64,000 bases of DNA. Origin: Linepithema humile. Its lineage: Eukaryota; Arthropoda; Insecta; Hymenoptera; Formicidae. The position numbers and the translations under genes were made by a program. Below, piece after piece: positions 22,122 through 34,100 of this stretch. Under the pieces are notes generated by a model that was given only the letters and a program-made list of their open reading frames with translations, was not told where the DNA came from and searched no databases. Position 1 is the first letter of the stretch. Every line of letters begins with the position of its first letter. The stretch is from contig NC_090135.1 in the NCBI RefSeq assembly GCF_040581485.1, positions 9,107,001 to 9,171,000 on the forward strand, in the 5' to 3' direction.

Positions 22122-25100
22122 ATGCTCGCAAAAAACAATGTATTGTTATTTTATGTGTTGTTAATTGCGCTGATTTCTATCGCTCTATTTTTGTACGGTT
22201 TCTTCCCAATCGCCCATCACGGAGATGCTGTCGCCTCGCAACTGGATGTACCAGGATACGTCGGTGACGTGAAGTAAGTTTATCTCATCTAACCTAAAAT
22301 TACATTTCTGTGTATGATAAGAAATATATGCCTAATTGTTAATAATATGAATATATAATAATGTTATCTTACATTAGATTATTAATACATCAATAAAGCA
22401 TAAACTTTATTTATTGACAAGACTGAAATAAATGCTGTCAGATCAATCCATTTAATTGTCAGTCTTGTCTTTTAGGTCTTATAAAAGTTATCTTTATTTA
22501 TTAAATTGTGAATTAAAAATTAAATCAAATTGATCAAATTTCACTCATTGAATAAATAAATATATTTATTTAATATTTTTAATGTGAAAATTGAAACTAT
22601 TAAATCAATGTATTTCTGATTCAACATTAAAAATTTAGTGACTACGTACTATACCATTTTTTATTAGATTGTTGAAAAATATTGTTGCATTTGAAAGCGC
22701 AATTTAATCCATTATTTGCTGATCCAGAAAATTTATTGTCATATACTTATTATGCTTCTTTTCAGTGTAAAGAAACATTCGTTATATTCGCCGATGGTAA
22801 CAAGATTAATAATTATGGTGATTGATGGGCTGAGATGGGACTTTGTCGCAGGTCCAGTAGGAAAAGATGCCATGCCAATGACAAGTAGTCTATTGGCGAA
22901 TTCTTCCGGATGCTTATTGCAGGCCAAGTTGCAATCACCAACCGTGACAATGCCTAGAATAAAAGTAAAATTAATGTTAGAAATAATTCATTTGGAAATA
23001 TTAAATAATTGACTATTATTTATTTCTCAAAAATGATTTTGCAGGCAATGATGACCGGTACAGTGCCGAATTTTGTGGACATAGTACTGAACTTTGGCAG
23101 TAAACCTCTGTACAGCGACAGTTTGTTGCTTCAAGCTAAGAAGCATGAGCACGTACTAGTGTTTTACGGAGACGACACTTGGCTCTCTCTATTTCCATCA
23201 GTATTCGAACGTCACGATGGCACCACTTCGTTTTTCGTTACGGATTTTACAGAGGTAATTAGCTTCAAAAAGTTCCTGGAATCTGTAATCTATAGGATAA
23301 AATTCTTTTTGAAAGACCAATTACTTATAAAATCGCTCATTTCGCAAAACAGGTGGATGACAACGTGACTCGACACATAGAAGACGAGTTGAATCACGAT
23401 GATTGGTCGGTGATGATTCTCCATTACCTCGGACTCGATCACATCGGTCACATTGAAGGTCCATTCGGCGCATCAATTAAACCGAAACTGCAAGAAATGG
23501 ATGAGATTGTCGCTCAGATAGCTAGAAGAGTACAGTATTGGGTTAGTATTTGAAAAAAATTCTACATTCTCTTCGTTTGTTTCAATTTGTCATAATTTTA
23601 CTTAGAGCGTAATAAAATATTGCTAACTTGCTGCTCTTTTTTAGAACAACGACGGAACGCCCGCGCTTTTCGTCGTCTGCGGCGATCACGGGATGAAGGA
23701 CTCTGGCGGCCACGGCGGCTCGACGCCGCAGGAGACGACAGTGCCGTTCGTCGCGATCGGGAAAACTCGCTGTTCTCGCCAGGAGAACGGCGAACCGATC
23801 GAGGTCGAACAGCTCGACGTAGCGACGACACTGTCGGCCGTCCTCGGTTTACCTATTCCTTCCACGAACCTCGGCTCTGTGTTCTTAGACAGCATCTACA
23901 GCCTCGGCGATGCCAAGCGACTTTTTCTGCTCTATTACAACTCGAGGCAGGTGTTCGATCGTTTCCGGAAGCTCGCCCACCGCGAGTCGCAGATTGAGTG
24001 TGAGCATTTGATTTAAGAAATTATTCGCGAATATTAAAACGGAGTAGCCGAGAAGGTAAGAAACTCGGCAGAAGAACTCAAGAAATCAGCAATTCAATAA
24101 TGTAAGATTTCAAGATTTGAAAATTATATCGTAACATCCCTCCAATTGATCTTACCTTTAACACATCTTGTAAAACATCCCGAGTGAAAAAGAAGTAAAG
24201 AGAGATGATCGTTGTTGTGACATTTTCTTTTTTTATACGATATTTTTCAGATGTACACCGGAAGTATCTGAACACCGTGAAGCTGCACGCCGATTGGTTG
24301 AAGGCGAGCGACAATCCAAGCGGGATGGTCGAGAATATCGTCTTGTCTTATAACGCGATTCTTAAGGAGATGAAGGACGCTCTAATCAGCAGCATGGTCA
24401 AGCATGATTTCCGTCCAATGGTCATCGCCATGCTTTTCCTGTGTCAAGTTAGTGGAATATAAAATAAAACAATATAAAAACTAGATAATTGAGAAATCAT
24501 GAAAAAATATCCAAATCACACTTAAGAAATCTGAAAACAGTCTTGTTGAATTTAAGAAATATAAATCTAAGCAATTAACAAATCTTATTCTGTCTTTTTT
24601 TTTAGATACTTATAATTTTGTTTTTTGTACAAAACGTTGCTTGGACGACTTACAAAAAGCCTACGTCTCAGTTCCTGGTGCGCTTTCTCCTCTGCATAGG
24701 AATCTATTATTTCTGCGGTCCCAAAAGCATGGTTTCAGTCCACCCGATGAGTATACTCAAAGCTTCGTTGTTCCTGTTTGTCATCGCCATTTTGTATATA
24801 AACTGCGATCTTTGTGCAACTAGTCATTTATCACTAATTGAGGTGAGAAACTTTAGAATTTGCAAACTTCAAAAAATATAAATTTGCAATAAATATCGCA
24901 CTCGTAATAACGAAAATTCCGGTGATTTCCACAGTTTAAGGAATCGAAGTTACGCGGAGCGTTTCAAATCGGCGCGTTCTTGCACGTGGTGAGCCTCGCC
25001 GGCAGCAGCTTCATCGAGGAGGAGCACCAGACGTGGTACTTCTTCTGGACGAGTACGATTGTGTGCTTGTTGTATCACTGCTGCGCGAGGCTGCTCGCGC

Positions 25101-26946
25101 ACCACCGAGAGTGAGTAGAATTTTCTCTTCCAACACAAAAGTCGCTTAAGTCACGCACTAAATTCTCAAGTTTCATAAAATAATATTTATTACTTAAAAT
25201 ATTAATATTCTAATTAAAAAGTATCTATGACTAACATTACAGCCATTAATTTATCCGTCACATAAATTGCTAGAAAAACAATAAGGCTCAAATTAGATTT
25301 GAGCATCCGTCGCGTCTCACGGCCGAATCTCTCCTAAAAGTCGACTAATAATGTAATATATAATAGTAATCTTACGAGCGTAAGGGTACGAACCGGGGTG
25401 GATCCAAGTTGCGGCGATTCTAGGCGTCCGCGACACGTAGAACTTTGCGCTAAGCTATTGTTGCTACTGATAGGGCACAGAGTGCTGCGCAAGTTAAACA
25501 GCACCGGTGACAAGTGGGCCCATCTGCCCGACATAGCGCGCTGGTTGAAGGAGGACGACAGCAAAGTCGGCATGACGCTCCTGCTTCTAACCGGTAAACT
25601 ACGTTTAAATACCAATGAGTACCGATTCGCGAATCCCTTTGTGCTGCGCGCGCATGGCGTAGTTTTTGAATTCGATACAAATTTTTAGCACTCGTTCTTC
25701 TGACCTGGATCGCTCACCAATACGAGGATAAGAAGTACAGATGGCAGACGTCGATTCTTACCGCGGCCGGCACGGTGTGCATTTATCTTCGCCACATGGC
25801 GAACGGCGCCGTCCTGAAAATTCCATTCTACTTCTCGTCGAGGTATAAATAATCGATGTATCGAATTGATCGGGAAGCATCCTTGGATTTTTGCCTTTCA
25901 TCTTAATCGACAAAACCGAAGGAAGTTTCTTCCGATCAATTAAATACCTTTCGATGATGAAAGTTAATTTCTGTTTCGTAAAGGCAAGCGAGTGGAAGCT
26001 TGTTCAAATTATTAAATGTTTTTGCAGTGGATTATACGAAGTACAAACGTTTTGGGGGATAACGACGTTGCTTGTCGTGTGCTACGGGTATCGAGCGATA
26101 TCAGCGATTAGACGTAACAGACGGCGTTTCGCGAGCACGGCGCTGCGCTGCATCATCAACACTTGGGTGATGATCTCGGCGATGCTGCACCAACCTTATA
26201 ACGTGATCCTACTGCCGGTGCAGATCATCGCGAGCTCGACGATCGACGAAGCGTTGTGGGAGAACGATCTGCTCGATCTCGGCGTCTTCGTGCATTGCTG
26301 GCTGGGCAATGTGTTTTATTTCTATCAGGTGGATATTCAATTTATGTGTGAGAACTGTTAAAAAAAAAAAAATAATAATAATTAGAAATTTGCTCAACAA
26401 ATTCATTAAGAAATTAATAAAATTAATATACTAAAAAATATATAAAATATATACTATGTGTACGATTGACGTTTCAGGGAAACTCCAATAGTCTCGCAAG
26501 CGTAGACATCGCTGCGGGTTACGTCGGTCTGCGTTCCTACGTGCCCTTCATTACCGGCATTTATCTAGTCATCAATACTTATTCCGCGCCCGTGCTGGCT
26601 TACTTCCTGCTCGTCCACCAGCGACATTCGCATCGGTAAGCGCTTCGCGAATTCTGCAATCTTTGCAATCTTTAACGAATTATAACGGTCGATCGCTCGT
26701 ATTTGTAGCATGGACGTCGTGCAGACGAGCAGAACTTACATCGCGTGGAGACTGCTGACGATAATCGTTTACATGATCGTCGTTGCCTGCCAGCGTCACC
26801 ATCTGTTCGTGTGGTCGGTGTTCTCGCCGAAATTGTTGTACGAGGCGGTGCATTCCGCGATAATGTGCTGCAGCGTGCTGCTGGCGTTGATCGTGATCAC
26901 GTTGCAAGCCGCGATCATTCCCGATTGCGCATCGCACAAAGATTAA
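22122..26946 (+). CDS. PIGG: GPI ethanolamine phosphate transferase 2
   Basis: Thirteen exons: 22122-22273, 22766-22964, 23045-23254, 23353-23541, 23645-23999, 24251-24447, 24606-24842, 24935-25110, 25385-25593, 25689-25842, 26028-26328, 26478-26635, 26709-26946. The phases agree throughout and give 924 aa, close to the vertebrate length. The enzyme adds ethanolamine phosphate to the second mannose of GPI anchors in the ER. An N-terminal signal anchor ('VLLFYVLLIALISIALFLYG') leads to a lumenal alkaline-phosphatase-type domain: metal site 'MVIDGLRWDF', nucleophile threonine in 'SPTVTMPRIK', then 'FYGDDTWLSLFP', 'HYLGLDHIGHIEGP', 'VCGDHGMKDSGGHGG'. The C-terminal half has many membrane segments. 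It is the only large gene on the + strand. The ATG chosen is the first in frame before the signal anchor. Confidence 0.95.
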
Positions 26947-28160
26947 ATCCATGCAACGCTGCAGAAACTAGCGCAAAATATATGTAGTATTTTCGATTAA
27001 AAAAATGTTTAAATTTATACTCGCTCTCAATTCTCTTCCTTCAATCGGTTTTTCAGCGAAGGCTTATGGAAATGACTTCCAATGGATACAGCCAATCGAA
27101 TCGCCACGAAACGTTGCTTAAACGAAGATTTTATTACCGCCTTAAAAAAAGATCCACTCTATTGCAGAGAACTAAATCTAGAACTAATCAGGATACATTA
27201 CATATGAATAAAAATTCATTAATAAAATAAATTCGCTACTCGAGAGCAGAATACCGTTTAAAATCGTATTTTCGGAAAATACCGAAAATCGTCGTACTCC
27301 ACTTCGTCGGTGGGGAAATCGTCTAAGACTGAGCGCTATTTTTCACAACCAAAGTAAGACTCGGCGAGACTCCTGCTTGATAGGGCACGAATTTCAACGG
27401 GTGCACCAGTGCAGACATATAGACACGATCTCGCAGAATACGTTTAATTCGCGCTAAAATTCCCGCTAAATCTCTAACCGGCGCAAACAAATCGCTCTAT
27501 CGATAGGAACATCTTTATGTACAAGTATTCTAGATAGCACTAAACGTCGAATACAAGATGTCCCAGACTCATCAGGTACTTACTCGCATTGCTGTTTAGA
27601 ATTAAAAAAAAAAAATCTACGAAACAATTTTCAACAATAATTGCAAAATTATTTGTGTCTGAACGTTAAGAATCGACGATATCTCAATCGGACATCTTGA
27701 ATTGTGACAGAATCGGGAGCGAGAAAAATAATGCGGCCCGACGATTCTTGTATGTGAATGACTCGCTGTCGAGGAAACCGCGTCGCACGAGTGAAACGGT
27801 TTCGCGAAATGTGTATCGCGTGAAGATTTTCACACACAGCGAATGTTTAAGCTCGTGATCGATGACTCTGTCCGTCCATCGTAAAATGTAAATACGCGCG
27901 TGGCTATAGAAAAATACCGGCGTTCCGTCCGGAATCTATTGTTTGGCAATATTTGGCGCTGTAACTGGCACGAGTTTCTTTCCCTTAAAACTCCTTCGAA
28001 CTCTCCTTTTCCTTTTCAAGCTCTTGCAGCAACTGAATCGATTATAGTCAGTACGTCAATACTTAATAATGTAACACTTAACGTATATACCCGTATTTTT
28101 GTTTTCACAAAACACATTTGATACTTTGAAGACGTCGAAAAACGAGTGCTGCGAGCTAAA
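26947..28160. other. Convergent intergenic stretch
   Basis: Holds the 3' flanks of PIGG (+) and TMEM94 (-). I see no coding exon, no array and no clear element. Confidence 0.6.
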
Positions 28161-31100
28161 TTAAAACGGCGAGTTCATTCCCAGTTTCGTGCCGAATTCC
28201 AGACGTGCCCTCTTTTGGTATCTAACGTTCACTCTAAAAGAGAACAGAGCGTTCATTTCAAAGAATTTACATAAATTGCGAGCGATATGAGAAAAAGACT
28301 TACTTAATCTCTTGCCATTTTATCAGCTCGTTAATGATGAAAGTCAGCGGCACGGAGAGCAGAAAGAACAGCGGCACGTGCATCGGAAAGTTGTCGATTT
28401 TCTTGCCCTCTTCTATCCAAAATCTGCGGAACGCCATGCCGGAGAATGCCGCTTGCACGCACAGTCTGCGATAATAATGCAACAAATCTAATCTGTACTC
28501 AAAGGATTTGAGAGCGCCAAGTCTGCTCTCTCTCTCTTTCGCTCTCGCTGCTATTACTTAAATTTTTTACTTACACGATAAATACGGCGATGCACCAGGT
28601 GCAATTCGTCATAGGATTTTTCCTCCATATCGAGTATTCTCTGTGCACAAAACCGGCAGATATCGTAACTGGAAGAAAGAGTGGATATTGATAAACTTCC
28701 AAGTAATTAATTCATGTAAAAGATGTTTTCTGTGAAATTTTGTTTGGATAAAATTTGCTCGTTTTTTAAAGAGAATTAAAACGAATTTGAAGTCAGTTGT
28801 GATTATTTCAATTGACAAGACTCAAAAATTGAAGCAATTTTTTTAGCGTAAACGACTCTTTTACAACAATTTAATATGTTAAAAAAAAAGTATGAGTGAT
28901 TACCAAGATGCAGAACCAGAAGGGTGAGAGCGAAATGCTGCACGACCAGGAAGACAATTGGCTTGTTGTCCCAGCCGCCCCAAGATGTGTTCTTCATTTC
29001 CGGATATATGTACAGGCACTTGGAGTTTGGTGCGTAGAAAGGGCAAAGCGTTAGAAACGAGACGAAATACGATAGGATCACCGTGATCACCGTCGGCAGG
29101 AACTTGCCGCCGTAGCACCACAGAACGAACAACGCGACCTGTAACATATATATATCTTATAGTATTTACAACATATTAAATCAATTTCGTTCTTAAATTT
29201 CAAAAGCCTGTTTGAATTAGTTAAACTGAATGACAATATAGAACTGTTTTAATAATTTTTCTCTCAAATACCAAGAGTATACATTAAGAAGAAAAATAGA
29301 GTAACGAATAATTCTGTGACAACGGAAAATATTAGAGAAAAAAAGGCAATTTTTTTCCTCGTTATTAAAAAGAAAATAAAAGAACAAGAGCGACTCTTTT
29401 TCATGAAGCTTAGTTTCTATAGTTCAAACTGCGTAAACTTACATGAAAAATAAGTTTCAAAATTAATTAAATAAATTAAAATTAATCTACAATACAAGTA
29501 CGAAAGCAATTTGGTCTATTAAGAATCATAGAAGCTCGATTCAGTCCTTTTCGTCAGCTGTCACGCGAGAAGGAAATCCAAATCGACTGTTTCTCACCTC
29601 TCCGTTGACTGTGCACAGATTTTTTCCGGTCGCGCGTTGCATTATCGTCGGGTCTATCGGCGTGACGGTCAGAGGCACCGATAGCGTGGGAATTATCAAG
29701 CACGCCAGCCAGAGCGCCTGCTCGATGGAGAACAGCGGCGGCAGCATTAAGAATGCCGGCAATAGGCTCGTGAACGCGACCGTAGCTGAGCAGCACAGCC
29801 AGAATTGCATGGTGTTCGATAGACTATTCATGTAATGACGAGCCTGCAAGAGAAAAAATTGTTTATTTAACTTCTCTTAACTAAAAAAAACGAATTTTAC
29901 GAAAAATAGAAGGTAAAACAGATACGTCTCTGTTTTACCTTCCATTTTTCGTAAAATTCGTTTTTTTTGGCTTGAAAAATCCTTTCAAATTGACCATCCG
30001 TAGTGTATTAGCATATGTACTTTACTTACAGAAAAGGACTTTTCATTCTACACAGCCAAAAAAAAGTTAAGTGTATTTGAAAAAAATAGGTAAAACAGAT
30101 CACTTTAGGATCCCTATAAGGATGAAAATCATCCCTCGCGCCTATGGAAAATTAGAATTCGCTTCATACCTCCATGATAAGACGGAAGATCGCCACAGGA
30201 TCCTCACGTTTCACGCTCAACGAGCACGCGACGGAGTTCAGCGCACGGCTGAGATCGACGGGAGAGATGCCTTGATCCTCCGTGGTGGGCACCAATACCG
30301 GCATTTTCTGGCATACTTGTGGGTAAAGCGGTTCCACCGCGACTCTGCAATTGATTCGCAACACTCTGATCGATCTCGAGTTGAACAAAAATCGTACGGA
30401 GTTTGCGTCGGAATTTTTCTTTCGGGGAAAAAATTCTCAAACATCGCCAATAGATTGCAAGTGGAATTACCCGGCGTCGGCCTGCATGAAGATCGGCATA
30501 TTCTCAGCGTTGGCGGACGAGCCGAGCACGCACACCACTTCGCCGTAGTCCTGCATGATGTGCAGCATCTCCCGAGTCACCGTGGTGTTGCAGTCGGTGA
30601 ACAGCGACACGAGTAGCGGGACGTTGTCTATGAGTTCGATATGCGGGCGTATCTTGTCTATTCCTCTTGGCAATTTGGCCTGCGCGTTTGGAAAAAGTCA
30701 ACAAAAACTGCCATAATCGTTTATCAAGCTTAAAAGAAATGGGAAATCTGCGTACCCTGTTTGATAAGTCGAAGTTAACCGGCGCACTTTGCTCGGTGCT
30801 ATCGGTGAGGCAGCTCAAGGACCTCCAGGCTTCCTGACCTGATCCGAGATCGACGCTTTGCACCAGGACGCTATCCTCGCTCCTTACCGTATCCTGCTCT
30901 CTATAATTGATGTAGCGTTATACACGTCGCGTATTTTGTCAATTTTTACGCATGTGAAAAATTATTGGAAATAAAAATTGAAAGAATGATACTTGTCCAA
31001 ATTAATATTCCATAATTCTGTATAATCAACTATGATTATTCTGTAATCATTGCAAATTAAAATTGCATTTCACACTTAGATATCGCTTTACCTGTGACTC

Positions 31101-34100
31101 ATGGCGCTCTTGGCCTGGGAAGTCCCGACGGTGTTGTTCCATTCGGTGGTCTCGTCGTCAAACTTCACCGTCGCGAAGTCCGTGTTGATGGCGCTGGGCG
31201 CCGACATGCTCATCGCCCGGCTGTTGTTCAAATTGGTGCTAAACCGAAGAAAAGGCATTGGACACTCCAATGAACACTCTCAACCACACGCCTCCGCTAA
31301 TTTACAATAATCGATCGATAGACACACATCAATGCGGAGAAGCCAAGAAACTGCGTTAGGTCGCGGAAGTCCTTGCGAACTCCGCGAAGCTTTCACAACA
31401 GAGATTTTCTCGTCATGCTAGACATTTTTCGCGACCGACCAACCGTAGAATGCCATTTTAAGACCAATTTATCCGGCTCTGTATTTTTCATCAAATCTTT
31501 CCCTTCTTCAACTTTCTCACTTGATTTAAATATCGTGAAACCATTTCTCTGCTACTTGAATTTTGATTAAAAGTTCTAAATGTATCTTACGGTTAATACA
31601 TCGCCTGTTTTCTCTTTCACTTCGAAAAGCAAAGCAAAGAAACTTTATAGTAAGCTTATTTCTGCATGTAATCGGTGTAACGTACCGAGGTAAGACACGA
31701 TTAAGCAAGTGGCTGGCCTCGTCCATGCAGGAGTAGTAATTAGGCTGATGAGATTGGGCCGTGGGTGAGGGAGTGGGTGAGGACATGGCTGCCGCCTGGC
31801 TCACCCACCAACCCACTGGACTCTCGGACCTGATGTTTGTCATCGTGTGTGTTAGTTACACTGGAGTATACATGAACGTGTGGCGTATATCTTCACCCGC
31901 GTGAAGAGTATATCGAGTGTATTCGCGTCGCTTGACGCGGGCGTCGAGTCGCAATCGCGAGATCTCAATCTGATTAAAGTTATCTTGGCAATTAGACAGA
32001 TGAGTCGCTCATCAGCCAAACTGATTAACTCCACTTTTTTTTAGAATTTTAGTACACAATTGACGCTTGTACTTTTCATAAATGAAATTAATTGATGGAG
32101 CTAATCAGTTCGACTTCTGAGCGGCTGATATATCATGGAAATAGCAACACATTATCGTGAATTTTTTGCGAGAAATAAAAGAATGATAATTTGCGATTCG
32201 ATACCCAGAATTGAAAATGAGATATTAGTACACATATATCAAGTATTAGGACACTGCAGCCAAAATGGTCGTGGCGTTATCTTGTTTGACATTAGAAACA
32301 CGACGCGGGACGACTCGGAGAATTCGAAGGGAGAAGTTTCGTGAAGGTAAATTCGTTTTGCTGACACGGACAAAGCATTATTCCCCGAGACGTCCCGCGC
32401 AACGGTCAGCATGCAAGTCGAGATTAACGATACAAAGGTAAAAAAGACGTATAGACAAACATATACGACGGGGGCATATGCGGATATCTCTCCAGCCATT
32501 GCTGTCTCCTGCAATATACACGGACACATTTTACAGTCGAGCTTCACGGTAGCGCGCTCTAATGAGAATCAGAGAATTACTAATGCATTATTAATACGCG
32601 CGCAGCTTTTCTTTGTGCATGTCCGATCCTGGAATTCAATCCCCTTCGATCATTCTGCTTTCCTAATCTTTTTTAAACGTTCTAGAAAGAAAGAAAAAAC
32701 AATCCCGATTGCCGACTTAGAAAATTAATTAGTTTTCTAATTTTTAAATTTTTAATTAAAAAAAAAAGAAGAAGCAATAATGGTGGTTGATGACTTGAGA
32801 AGTTAATTAAAATGTTTTTCAATGATGCAACTGCGATGTTGGGACTAAAAAGGGTCGGATCGGAGACACTAGCGATAAGAAAAGTCGCGGATATGCCCCA
32901 TATGAGAAACTCGAGAGACATTAAGATAGCGAGAAACGGCGACGGTATATCTCGGTGTTTAGCGCGCGAATACCTGGCACCCTCGCTGAGCAGCGAGATG
33001 TGGCAGTTCCAGCCGCTCTCCAGGCCCATCTTCTCCGAGAAGACGCGCGAGCGCAGCTCGTTCTCCTTGCTGAAGTGAACGAACCTTATGCACGCTCTGT
33101 CCAGCTGTTCGATCAACTGTACCTATAATCGAATGTGAAATATGGCATATTTTTAAATTATTAGTTAAAGACATCTTGATTAATTATTAACAAACGGCGC
33201 GGTCTCTCTCACCATATCCGTTTGCGCCTGGTATTGCATGGTGACCATCCCGATGAAAACTTGATTGCACTGAACTTCAAAACAGCCTTCGACATCGCTG
33301 ACGTCGTCGTCTTTATTATCATTGCACAATAAAGAATCTGGAAAAAGGCCATTTTACTTCCCAGTTGATTTACCAAATAAAACCCCATCTTCCAATCAAA
33401 AGTGAAATTAAAATAAAAAGTAAACAAAATTGAAGACTAATATGCGATCGCATTTCGTTCGCTCTAACCTCCTGCTGTTGTTGATTAAGGTAGTTTTCCA
33501 CCAAGAGACACAAGCGACACAAAAGTATTATTCTCTCTATTGCTCATTGAATATCGAACAAAGACAGAGTGATACTTGTGTCGACTTGTGTCAACTTGTG
33601 TCTTTTGCTGGAAAACATACTAAATTATCAAATTTTCTTTTTTATAATACAAAAAGAAATTAAAGCAAACCTGTCGAATGAAACTGTCCGAGTATCCCTC
33701 GCACTCTGGGATCAAGAACGTTTCTGAAGTCCCAGGGCAAGGGGGTCGGGCTCCTGTGCGGCGTGTACAGATGCTTGCTGTCCGCCGGAAGCTCCAGATA
33801 TATCTCGGACATCTTGTCCCTGATGGCGCGTGTCAATGGTCGATACGCGAACGCGGTGCAGTACGAAGTCAGGCTCGTTCTCTGATAGAAGTCTTGAACC
33901 TTTTTCCTGCAAGAAGGGAAAAGAAAGTTGTATACAAGATATTCCTCGAATTTTATCAACAATTTTAAGAATGTTGTACAATTATACAGAATAATTAAAA
34001 AAAAAAATATGAGATGCACCTGTCCGATGCGGAAAGAGGACAAAGATCGTGACCGTCCCAGTACTCGATGCACGAATCCAGGATTATGTCGGCCGTTCCC

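Noticed and set aside
30071..30616. 181-codon open frame on the + strand
   Set aside because: Antisense to two TMEM94 exons and the intron between them; His/Arg-rich shadow content.
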